From positions 1 to 39,382 of IMG/VR virus record IMGVR_UViG_3300048112_000053: DNA of 39,382 nt; one strand, written 5' to 3'. Numbering within the stretch: the stretch's first letter is position 1; each line of letters begins with the position of its first letter. The stretch comes from a virus. Below, piece after piece: positions 22,806 through 31,100 of this stretch. The notes under the pieces were generated by a model, which worked only from the letters and a program-made list of their open reading frames with translations, had not been told where the DNA came from and did no database searches. Both the position numbers and the translations under genes were made by a program.

Positions 22806-24014
22806 ATGTACGATTATAACAACCCCCCTTACGGTACTCCTGCCTACTTTGAGAAGATGAAAAGACTTAAGAACGCACACAAAGCTCCTGACCCGATACT
22901 AGCGCAGCAGCAAATAGCCGCAGCGCAGCCCCCGGCACTTTCAGCAGCTAACCCCTTACCTACTACAGCTATTCCTCCAGGCACACAGGTAAACCCAAGA
23001 CAAGGGCCTACGCCTGGTCAACGGTTTGTCAACGGAGCTACAGGTATCTTAGGTCAAATGACTAGTGGTCCTAACGGTAGGATGATGGGCCAGTATGGAC
23101 AGCAGTCTCCAGTAGAAGCTGCTACCCAAGAATTCAACATGACTTCACCAGAAAATCTCCAACATAGAGGTCCAGAACGCTATGTCCCTGCACCTGTCGA
23201 AGAGAATCTAGGCATGGACCCAATGACCCCTGAAGAAAGTGCTGCCTTTAGACTCACTCCTGCAGGTCAAAGAATCCACGCAGCGCAGTCAATGGACCCT
23301 GAATTGAAACAGCCAAACCAAACTGACAAAAGAAGAGATAAAACGAGCTTTGGTGATTACCTAAAGAAAAAGATATATGAGGATGACCCAAGAGGCGGCA
23401 ACAGTTTAAGCAGTAAGCTCATCCGTATGGGTGCAGCAATGCAGGGCTCTTCTCATCAAGGTCTGAACGCTGCTATGGCAGCTATGGGTGGAGAGTATGG
23501 AAACATACAGAGAGAAGACCAGGCAGCAGAGCAAGCTTTCATGGAGCAGCAGTTTGAACAGCAGAAAGCACAGCAAGAGCATCACGCTGAATTCGAGGGA
23601 ATCATCAGCGAGTACGATTCTGCAATAGCACAGATGGATACGCTATATGGAGATGTTGAAGCAGGTGGAGGGTCTTTAACAGGTCCATTCTCTGGAACTT
23701 TAGGAGCTTGGTGGGACACCTTACAAGGAAACCCCGAAGCTTACACCAGACTAGCCATGGACCAGTTCAAAGTCGATGAAATCCTAAAGAATGTAGCAAA
23801 AACGAAGGGTGCAATCTCCGATAGAGAAATGGCTACTTTTGAACGTCCTATGCCTAGCATGATGGCTGATGAAAAAGTCTGGTTAGATTGGATTTACGAG
23901 AAGAGAGCAGCTGCAGTAAGTGTAAGAAATAAACTACGAGCCATGCAAGGTGGCGGTGGTCCTTCTAACTATAGTCCTGAAGACCAAGCTCTTATAGACC
24001 AATACTCTAAGTAA
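22806..24014 (+). CDS. Internal virion protein (second of three)
   Basis: 402 residues from ATG 22806, with GGAGA 5-9 bases upstream; the same frame has an ATG at 22794 overlapping the previous gene. It starts MYDYNNPPYGTPAYFEKMKR. A Pro/Gln-rich, probably disordered region covers residues 30-100; later parts are helical with a Gln-rich stretch (EQQFEQQKAQQEHHAEFE). The position between two ejection-type proteins suggests it is ejected with the DNA. No family recognised. Confidence 0.6.
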   Translation: MYDYNNPPYGTPAYFEKMKRLKNAHKAPDPILAQQQIAAAQPPALSAANPLPTTAIPPGTQVNPRQGPTPGQRFVNGATGILGQMTSGPNGRMMGQYGQQSPVEAATQEFNMTSPENLQHRGPERYVPAPVEENLGMDPMTPEESAAFRLTPAGQRIHAAQSMDPELKQPNQTDKRRDKTSFGDYLKKKIYEDDPRGGNSLSSKLIRMGAAMQGSSHQGLNAAMAAMGGEYGNIQREDQAAEQAFMEQQFEQQKAQQEHHAEFEGIISEYDSAIAQMDTLYGDVEAGGGSLTGPFSGTLGAWWDTLQGNPEAYTRLAMDQFKVDEILKNVAKTKGAISDREMATFERPMPSMMADEKVWLDWIYEKRAAAVSVRNKLRAMQGGGGPSNYSPEDQALIDQYSK

Positions 24015-24052
24015 GTACGTCCCTAGTTCCCTCTATTTTTCAAGGTATCTCT

Positions 24053-27000
24053 ATGTCTGCACAGTTGCAACAAGCCATTATTAACGCCCATAACGCAGGT
24101 GATGTTGCTGCAGCTCAACGATTGGGACAGCTACTGAAACAGCAAAAACAAGCAGCACCCCCACAAGCGGCTAGTCCTCGAAGTGTTCCTCCTCATAGAC
24201 GTAATCAGCCAAAGCCTGGTGCAGACAACGCTTTTGATTACGGTATAGACCAGGCTCAGTCTCTTGGTGGTGGTTTAATTGAGGGCATTGGTAAAAAAGT
24301 TAATAGTCCATCGATGCAGCAATACGGACAAGATGTCCAGAAACAGCAAGAAAAAGACATGGCTGAAGGAGGCTATCAGTTTAAATATGATAGCTTCAGA
24401 GATGCCTATGAGAAAAATGGTTTATCTGGAGCTATCTCTCATGGGGGCTCTTCAGTTGCAGCAGGATTACCTACTACTGGAGCAACTCTGATAGGTGGAG
24501 GAGCTACAGCTCTTGCAACAATGTATGGTGCCCCTGCGTGGGCAGTAGCTACGCTAGGTGCTGCTACCACAGCTACAGGCGTAGGTCTTGGTATAGGTGA
24601 GAGCGTACTAGAGCAAAAAGAAAAGACTGGTAATTTTAATGCAGACTTAGCCATGGGTGTTGGTATAGTTTCTGGAGCTTTAGACCGTCTTGGTGTTCGT
24701 AAACTTTTTAATTTAAAGCAGCTTAAAGAGATGTCTGCTGACCAGATTGCAGAAGTACTCCGTAAGAAAGGTAAAGGACAGAAGGCTAAAGAATTTCTTA
24801 AAGGTCTTGGAATTGAAGGGGGCACAGAAACAGCTCAAGAAGCTACACAGATGGCTTCTACAGCTGCAGTCGGTGGGCAGTATGAAGGCCAAGAAGTACA
24901 AGACCGCCTAACAGACGCTTTTATAACTGGTGGACTTATGTCTGCTACGATTAAAACCGGAACAGGTACCGTCCAAGCGGCAACAAACCTGGTCCGTGGT
25001 AACAGTAAGAGCATAAAGAACGAAGGCGATGTAGAAGCAGCAGCTAGTTTTGCACAGCGTATGGCTAATATTGCAAATGCAAATGGCTATGACCTTAAAG
25101 ATATTGACAAGATGTCTACGAAAGGTGCTAGAGAGACCGTAGACAAAGCACACGTTCAATACACAGAAGAACTCAAGCAAAAGTTTGCAGACTTAAAGTC
25201 TCGTGTCAAAGTGACTGACCAAGACAGTCTTGCAGAAGTAGAAGACAAGATTATGACTGCTGCTGCCTATAGAGAAGGTCGCAACAAAACAAAGAACACT
25301 GTCGGCAACCAAGAGATGGCTGCTTTAGAAAGACTGACCGGGGACACACGCGAAGGTCAAGAAGCAATGTCTATCCTAAGACAATTAAATCAGCTGACCC
25401 AGGTCCACAACGATGGTTACCAAGGTGGTGTCTCCCAGATTACAGACCAATTTGCTCCCTTTGGTGCTTCTGTTGGGTATGACAAGGGTGCTGTAGCTAC
25501 AGAAAGACTATTAAGACCCTTAGCTTCAGGAAGTGCTGCTATTACTACTGGTGGAACCTCACTGTTGGCCCAAGCAGCAGCTCAAGGTACAGGTAGATTA
25601 ATAGACAAGGCAACTGGCAAGCGTTCTAAGATTGCTAACTACGTCAAAGAAAACGCAGGTAACCAGGGCATCCCTGGTTCTAATGCGGAAAGTCTCCGTG
25701 AGACTAACATAGCAGCACAGGAAGCAGTTGCAACACAGGAAGAAGAAGCTCGTCTACGACAAGAACAAATGGCACAGGAAGAAAGAGAAGCCTCTCTTGA
25801 ATCTGCTCAGAATAACGACCCTGCGAACCCAGAGTCTCCTCAAGGAATCTTTGAGTTAGGCACAGCCTTAGACCGCAGTGGTATTGCCCAGATTCTTAGA
25901 ATCATGAAGCGTAATCCGTCTACAAAACCTGCCACTCTACGCATGATAGAAGCTTATGAGACAAGTGTAGCTACAGGTGGTCAAGTAGACTTTGCACTTG
26001 TCCGTAAAATCAATGGATTCGTAGACAGGAACCCAGTGTACAAAGGACTTATGGGTAACCGCGTTCGCAACCAGGGCTTAGTACAACAAGCATCTCAACA
26101 GCAGCTCTCACAAAAAGAACAAAATTATGAACGTGGCAGAAAGGATAATCTTGCAGAAGCAGCTCGTATTGCTGACGCAGTTAGCCAGGACAAAACTATA
26201 GATGTGAAGCACAAGGCCCACTTGTTACATACCCTAAAACAGATGTCCCTAGACTTAGGAATTGACCCGGTCTCTAGCCTTAAAACGATGGCAAAGCGTT
26301 TGGAAGAAAAAGGCGTTCCCGGTCCTACCGTAGAGAAGTACTTAGGCCAGTACTTACAGAGAGTTATGGCACAGCAGGGAGCTAAAGCAGAACGCGATGC
26401 AGCTCAAGATGATGTAGATGAAATCAATGAGTCTAGAGAGATGTCGCTTACAGACGGTCCTGCATTAGCTTTTGACACGAGCCCTAACGTCAATGCAATA
26501 AATGACGGCAGCGAAACATTTCCAAAAATGAAGGGTAAGACCGAAGTTGCAAAATTCCTAGAAGCCAGAGCCTTAAATAAGATTGGCGGCACTGTAAGAG
26601 ATATTGCTGACCCTGCAGACCGTGAGTTAATTGCTAATGATTTAGTAGCTGAAGCTATCTACGAAATGAATAGTCAGGACGAAGGCAGCGCAATGGACTG
26701 GTATGACCTAACCATTGAAAAAATGCTGAGTATGATGTCTTTGAAGTATCCAGAAATAGCTACTGACGTAAACGCAAAGACTCCAATGCTAGTCGCCCTT
26801 TCTATCATGTCCCAGAATATGGACGTACCGACTAACCTTAAAATTGCAGAAAAAGCCTACGAATATTTTAGAGATAAGGGACAGTTTGAGGTCATTGGGC
26901 AAGGTAAAAGCCAGGCGGTTATGGAGCTGAACTTCAAAAAAGCAAATATGTTGCTTAATAAGCTTGGCTCGATGGAAGCTCTAGCTGATTTCTTACAAAC

Positions 27001-28846
27001 AAAATTTACAGTAAAAGAGTTAAACCCAGTTTTACAAAACTACTTGGGAGAGGAAGGTAAAGTTGGAGGCGAGAACGTAGATACGGTTGTTTACGGCTCT
27101 GCAGTATTTGGTCCTAAAGTTGGAAATGGTTTCTACACTAATCTAAGAGGCGATTTTAGCCCAGTTACAATGGATATGTGGTTTATGAGAACCGTAGGCC
27201 GTCTTAAAGGTAAACTGATGGAGTTCGATGAAAAGAAGTTCCAGAACCAGTTGAACCGCCTTAAAAAAGCATTAGGCCGCAAGCGTATATCTAAAGAACA
27301 GCTCATTGATAAAGCATTTGAATTAATTAAACTACATGAAGCTGATTACAAAAAAAATAGAAAACTCTATGATTTGAAAAAGGGTGACCCAAAGAGAAAA
27401 GTCAAAAGCGAGGCTACTAAAGCAGCTTTTACAATTAAAGGTTCGCTAAAGAACACTATTGATTCACCAACTAATGGAACAGAGCGTAATCACTTACGTT
27501 CCCTGGTACAAACAGCCGTTACAAAGTTCAATCAACAGACTGGACTTAGCATTGAACCTGCTGCATTCCAAGCCCTAATATGGTATCCTGAACAAGATTT
27601 ATATAAGAAGTTAGGCGTTCCACTTAAGAATGTTAGAAAAGACTTTGCAACGAGCCTAAAAGAACTATTAATTAAGGAAGGATTCAATGAACAAGACCTC
27701 AACGCAGCAATCGACCGAGTTCAGCCGCGCCCAAAACTTGGACCAGGAGAAGTTCGACAAAGCACAGTTGTCCCTGAACAAGGAGCAGCTAGAAGCGCAG
27801 ATGAACGGCCTGGTAGACCTCTACAACGAGAAGAAAGCGCAGCAGAAGTAAATTTATCCAAAGCCCCAGGCTCAGGAGCATTAACGCAGCCTGAGTCTCC
27901 ACAAATACCATTCGACTTCACTACACCTACCGTTGGTCAAATCAAGGATAAACTTGAGGATGCCAAGGGTGCAGTGCAGATGGTCATTGGTAAGCCTGGC
28001 ACTAAGTTTGAGAAAGGCTTGTCTAGCTATGAAGACTACAAGCAACTCGCAGACCTACTTGATGTATCTATAGGTGTCTACGACAGTCAAAAAGAATTTA
28101 TGAAGGACTACCCTGTAGGAGAGGGCACCCTTGGTGTGTTTGGTGTTGCTAAAGGTGGAGTTTCAGGTCAAGTAGGACTTATACGAGGGAACAAAGAGCA
28201 GGACTTTATACAGACTTTAGCTCACGAAGTAAGTCACGCACTTGAGTCTCGTCCACAAAGTAATCAAGAGTCTCCTTTAGTACAAGGTAGGAAATTATCT
28301 CAGAGGCACGAGCAAGCCGCAGCTGACAAAAAGTCTAGCGTCTATCTAGGTAGCTTAAGGTCTAAAATAAGAAAAGAAATATTCAATGAGACACCTGTTA
28401 AAGATGAAATAGAAGTTCTACAGGACGGTACTGTTGTATCTATAGCAGCTCGTCCTGATTTACCTGGAAGACCTATACGCTTAAATGTAGAAAACTCCAT
28501 CGACACGTACTCTGCTAATAATCCAGATGCAACTGTTGTTGAACTGTTTAGTGGCGTAGTACCTCAGTTTAGACAATACCAAAGCTACATCAAAGGCGAT
28601 GCTGAGTTTGCTGTAGACCCAGTTATGTACTATCTGATAAATCCTAAAGCTATGAAAAAGGATATGCCTAATACATTTAAGTTTATTCAAGGACACTTCA
28701 ACGCAAGTAACATCCCTATCGAAATTCACGCTAATCCGCTCGTTACTATTGTTGCTATTTTGATGGCAGGAATAATGGGTGGCGGTGAAGAGGAAGAGGA
28801 GAATCCAGGAGTTCTTTCGCCTGGACCCGGATTGTTAACAGTCTAA
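24053..28846 (+). CDS. Giant internal virion / ejection protein with metallopeptidase-like motif
   Basis: 1597 residues, the largest gene. A Gln-rich N terminus is followed by a glycine-rich hydrophobic region (about 125-185: TTGATLIGGGATALATMYGA, then VGLGIGESVLEQKEK) like the membrane-active segments of T7 gp16 or P22 gp16. A mostly helical middle follows, then a disordered Pro-rich linker (about 1222-1285). Near the C terminus is H1391-E-V-S-H1395-A-L-E1398, the HExxHxxE zinc metallopeptidase motif. A hydrophobic segment lies at about 1564-1580 (LVTIVAILMAGIMGGG), followed by an acidic run. The protein is probably packaged in the head and ejected; enzyme activity is inferred from the motif only. 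Confidence 0.75.
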   Translation: MSAQLQQAIINAHNAGDVAAAQRLGQLLKQQKQAAPPQAASPRSVPPHRRNQPKPGADNAFDYGIDQAQSLGGGLIEGIGKKVNSPSMQQYGQDVQKQQEKDMAEGGYQFKYDSFRDAYEKNGLSGAISHGGSSVAAGLPTTGATLIGGGATALATMYGAPAWAVATLGAATTATGVGLGIGESVLEQKEKTGNFNADLAMGVGIVSGALDRLGVRKLFNLKQLKEMSADQIAEVLRKKGKGQKAKEFLKGLGIEGGTETAQEATQMASTAAVGGQYEGQEVQDRLTDAFITGGLMSATIKTGTGTVQAATNLVRGNSKSIKNEGDVEAAASFAQRMANIANANGYDLKDIDKMSTKGARETVDKAHVQYTEELKQKFADLKSRVKVTDQDSLAEVEDKIMTAAAYREGRNKTKNTVGNQEMAALERLTGDTREGQEAMSILRQLNQLTQVHNDGYQGGVSQITDQFAPFGASVGYDKGAVATERLLRPLASGSAAITTGGTSLLAQAAAQGTGRLIDKATGKRSKIANYVKENAGNQGIPGSNAESLRETNIAAQEAVATQEEEARLRQEQMAQEEREASLESAQNNDPANPESPQGIFELGTALDRSGIAQILRIMKRNPSTKPATLRMIEAYETSVATGGQVDFALVRKINGFVDRNPVYKGLMGNRVRNQGLVQQASQQQLSQKEQNYERGRKDNLAEAARIADAVSQDKTIDVKHKAHLLHTLKQMSLDLGIDPVSSLKTMAKRLEEKGVPGPTVEKYLGQYLQRVMAQQGAKAERDAAQDDVDEINESREMSLTDGPALAFDTSPNVNAINDGSETFPKMKGKTEVAKFLEARALNKIGGTVRDIADPADRELIANDLVAEAIYEMNSQDEGSAMDWYDLTIEKMLSMMSLKYPEIATDVNAKTPMLVALSIMSQNMDVPTNLKIAEKAYEYFRDKGQFEVIGQGKSQAVMELNFKKANMLLNKLGSMEALADFLQTKFTVKELNPVLQNYLGEEGKVGGENVDTVVYGSAVFGPKVGNGFYTNLRGDFSPVTMDMWFMRTVGRLKGKLMEFDEKKFQNQLNRLKKALGRKRISKEQLIDKAFELIKLHEADYKKNRKLYDLKKGDPKRKVKSEATKAAFTIKGSLKNTIDSPTNGTERNHLRSLVQTAVTKFNQQTGLSIEPAAFQALIWYPEQDLYKKLGVPLKNVRKDFATSLKELLIKEGFNEQDLNAAIDRVQPRPKLGPGEVRQSTVVPEQGAARSADERPGRPLQREESAAEVNLSKAPGSGALTQPESPQIPFDFTTPTVGQIKDKLEDAKGAVQMVIGKPGTKFEKGLSSYEDYKQLADLLDVSIGVYDSQKEFMKDYPVGEGTLGVFGVAKGGVSGQVGLIRGNKEQDFIQTLAHEVSHALESRPQSNQESPLVQGRKLSQRHEQAAADKKSSVYLGSLRSKIRKEIFNETPVKDEIEVLQDGTVVSIAARPDLPGRPIRLNVENSIDTYSANNPDATVVELFSGVVPQFRQYQSYIKGDAEFAVDPVMYYLINPKAMKKDMPNTFKFIQGHFNASNIPIEIHANPLVTIVAILMAGIMGGGEEEEENPGVLSPGPGLLTV
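27687..27851 (+). CDS. Possible overprinted 54-codon ORF inside the ejection protein gene
   Basis: In the +1 frame relative to the host gene. ATG 27687 is preceded by AAGGAAGGA ending 5 bases upstream, and the frame runs 54 codons to TAA 27849-27851. The product would be a polar helix: NLDQEKFDKAQLSLNKEQLE continuing to NEKKAQQK. The host frame here encodes a Pro/Arg/Glu-rich linker with ordinary A/T-ending codons, and shifting such codons naturally produces K/E/Q/N-rich sequence, so the ORF may be a by-product. It is listed because start, ribosome binding site and composition agree. Confidence 0.3.
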   Translation: MNKTSTQQSTEFSRAQNLDQEKFDKAQLSLNKEQLEAQMNGLVDLYNEKKAQQK

Positions 28847-28858
28847 AAAGGAACCACC

Positions 28859-29134
28859 ATGAAAGTGAGAGCATATGACCTGGTCAACATTTTGAGCCAG
28901 GTAGACCTAGTTAAATCCTCAAAACTACTGTCCCAAGAACAAAAGCAGCTTGTATTCAAAGACATGCTGTCTGACCTTCCTATGGACATGTTTTGTAGCA
29001 GCTTTAAGAACACCAGGGCTGCAGTTACTGAGGTTTTACACAAGGAAATAAAAAGTCATGAAAAAGCAAAGAGTCCAAAGAAAAAAGCTACCCCCAAAGC
29101 CAAAAGTGATGCCCCAAAAGGCTCCAAAAAATAA
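28859..29134 (+). CDS. Hypothetical protein with Lys-rich tail
   Basis: 91 residues with AAGGAA 8 bases upstream. The N-terminal 65 residues look helical (LSQVDLVKSSKLLSQEQKQ, then FKDMLSDLPMDMF). The last 25 residues are lysine-rich (KSPKKKATPKAKSDAPKGSK) and probably disordered and nucleic-acid binding. Its last 77 bases overlap the terminase small subunit candidate. It may be packaged with DNA or assist packaging; unproven. Confidence 0.6.
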   Translation: MKVRAYDLVNILSQVDLVKSSKLLSQEQKQLVFKDMLSDLPMDMFCSSFKNTRAAVTEVLHKEIKSHEKAKSPKKKATPKAKSDAPKGSKK

Positions 29135-29570
29135 TTACTTTGCAAACTTAATGTCAACCCCAGAGGGAAGGGCACTTAGAAAAGAATGGTCCACTAAACC
29201 TCGAAAGAACCCTGGTAGGCCGATGGGTGTTCCTGATGGGCATACAAAAGAAACAATTGCCCCAATTCGAGCACAAGCCAAAAAAGACGCAATAAAGGTA
29301 GTCAAAATTATGTCAGATAAATACAACATCGAAGACGAGTATCAAAAAGAAGCTCTTACCACCGCAGTCGAAGTTATGCGCTTGGACGGACAGTCCAGAG
29401 AACGATTGGCAGCTGCCAGGTTAGTCCTGGATTTTACTAAGAGTAAACCTGCGACTAAGTCGGATGTAAGCATTAGCCGGGCTGAAGACTTCCTGGCATC
29501 CCTTTTAACTGAAGAAGAGAGCAATGATGGACAAGCAGCTGAAGGAAATACGGAAGAGACTGCTAACTGA
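29058..29570 (+). CDS. terS: Terminase small subunit candidate
   Basis: 170 residues. The N terminus is very basic (KKQRVQRKKLPPKPK) and the middle contains helices with a pattern seen in small terminases (EALTTAVEVMRLDGQSRERL, then AAARLVLDFTKSKP). The C terminus is acidic and overlaps the large subunit gene by 47 bases. Small terminases recognise the packaging site and often precede terL in this way. The identification is by position and general composition rather than a strict motif. AAGGA lies 11 bases before ATG 29058; a later ATG at 29109 lacks one. Confidence 0.6.
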   Translation: MKKQRVQRKKLPPKPKVMPQKAPKNNYFANLMSTPEGRALRKEWSTKPRKNPGRPMGVPDGHTKETIAPIRAQAKKDAIKVVKIMSDKYNIEDEYQKEALTTAVEVMRLDGQSRERLAAARLVLDFTKSKPATKSDVSISRAEDFLASLLTEEESNDGQAAEGNTEETAN

Positions 29571-31098
29571 TTTTAATTTTTACTCCAAGTCTGCCCTCAA
29601 GATAAGAACTAAAGAAGGCAAAATAAAACCCCTCAAGTTAAATGCTGCACAGACAATACTTAACAAAGCTGTTGAAGACCAATTGTCTACCGAAGGTAAA
29701 ATACGCATTATTATTCTTAAAGCTAGGCAGCAGGGCCTTAGTACCTACACTGGTGGATACCTTTACTATTCAGTAAGTCAGCAAGCAGCTCGAAAAGCTA
29801 TGGTCATTACACACCATGCCGATTCGACCAGGGCTCTCTTTGATATGACCAAGAGATTCCACGAACACTGTCCAGATATTTTGAAACCACACACTAAGTA
29901 TAGTTCTCGAAGGGAGATTAGTTTTGATGTTCTTGATTCATCTTTTGTGGTTGCAACGGCAGGTGGTGAAAGCATTGGTCGTGGTGAAACACTCACTCAC
30001 GTCCACGCTTCAGAACTTGCGTTCTGGCAGAAGTCCACGGCACTCGACAACTGGAATGGATTGGTACAAGCAGTTCCTAACTCCCCAGGTACTGCAATTT
30101 TTGTCGAAAGCACGGCAAATGGCGTTAACGGTATATTTTACGATTTATGGCGTGGTGCTGTTGATGGTACTAATGGCTATATACCTGTCTTCATTCCTTG
30201 GTTTACTGATGATTCGTACCGGGAGAAAGTTACAGATAGTTTTGAAAGGACTCCTGAAGAAGAAGACCTAGTAGAAAAATATGACCTGGAAGACGAGCAG
30301 CTCATGTTCAGAAGACGTAAGGTTGCTCAGAACGGCTTAGATTTATGGAACCAGGAGTATCCTGCGACTCCAGAAGATGCCTGGTTAACTACAGGTCGTC
30401 CTGTGTTTAATCCCCAACAGCTTGTTGAGCAATTAGATGACACCAGGGACCTGGAGTCTCGTCTTGCCCTAGAAGGTGACGACTTTGAGAACAACCATCG
30501 TGGTGAGCTATTTACATTTAGACCTCATGTCCCTGGTGAGCAGTATGTCATTGGAGCTGATGTTGCTATGGGTGTCCGTAATGGTGATTACTCAGTAGCT
30601 CAAATCCTGGACTCAAAGAAGCGACAAGTAGCAATCTGGCGAGGTCATGTTCACCCAGATTACTTTGCTACTGTCTTATTTAAGTTAGGAGAGTATTACA
30701 ACACTGCCCATATCTGTGTTGAAAACAACAGTCATGGAATTCTAACCTGTACCAGGCTAGGCAAGGACATGGCATACCCTAATTTTTACACTGAAATACA
30801 GCACGACAAAGTGACGGATAGAGAGACTGTAAAACTAGGTTTCTCCACCACAGCTAAAACTAAACCCTTAATCATTGACCAACTCAGAGCAGCCATGCGT
30901 GAAAACGAGTTGGAGCTTAATGACAAAGTCACAATCCGAGAAATGCTTTCATACATCGTCACTGAATCTGGTGCGATGCAAGCCGAATCTGGCTGTTTTG
31001 ATGATTGCGTGATGTCCCTGGCACTAGCTAATTATGTACACCAGGGTGCTTGGGACCCAATTGAATCAACAGATAACTACTACATTGAGATGGTATAA
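29524..31098 (+). CDS. terL: Terminase large subunit
   Basis: 524 residues. ATPase motifs: Walker A-like ILKARQQGLST (about 64-74) and a Walker B-like LTHVHASELAFW region. The nuclease domain shows GADVAMGVRNGDYSVAQI with its Asp, CVENNSHGI, and FDDCVMSLALA near the end. The KARQQGLST form is found in terminases of phages unlike T7 (T7 gp19 is different in sequence and 586 residues long). It drives DNA into the head and cuts it. ATG 29524 is immediately followed by a second ATG. It precedes the portal gene by 2 bases. Confidence 0.92.
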   Translation: MMDKQLKEIRKRLLTDFNFYSKSALKIRTKEGKIKPLKLNAAQTILNKAVEDQLSTEGKIRIIILKARQQGLSTYTGGYLYYSVSQQAARKAMVITHHADSTRALFDMTKRFHEHCPDILKPHTKYSSRREISFDVLDSSFVVATAGGESIGRGETLTHVHASELAFWQKSTALDNWNGLVQAVPNSPGTAIFVESTANGVNGIFYDLWRGAVDGTNGYIPVFIPWFTDDSYREKVTDSFERTPEEEDLVEKYDLEDEQLMFRRRKVAQNGLDLWNQEYPATPEDAWLTTGRPVFNPQQLVEQLDDTRDLESRLALEGDDFENNHRGELFTFRPHVPGEQYVIGADVAMGVRNGDYSVAQILDSKKRQVAIWRGHVHPDYFATVLFKLGEYYNTAHICVENNSHGILTCTRLGKDMAYPNFYTEIQHDKVTDRETVKLGFSTTAKTKPLIIDQLRAAMRENELELNDKVTIREMLSYIVTESGAMQAESGCFDDCVMSLALANYVHQGAWDPIESTDNYYIEMV

Positions 31099-31100
31099 AA

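Noticed and set aside
24012-24052. Possible sixth promoter (TACGTCCCTAG)
   Set aside because: Shares only a few bases with the motif and lacks the TTCTGT part.
27660-27900. Frameshift or foreign insertion in the giant ejection gene
   Set aside because: The composition changes here, but the host frame stays open with codons similar to its flanks, so a disordered linker explains it.
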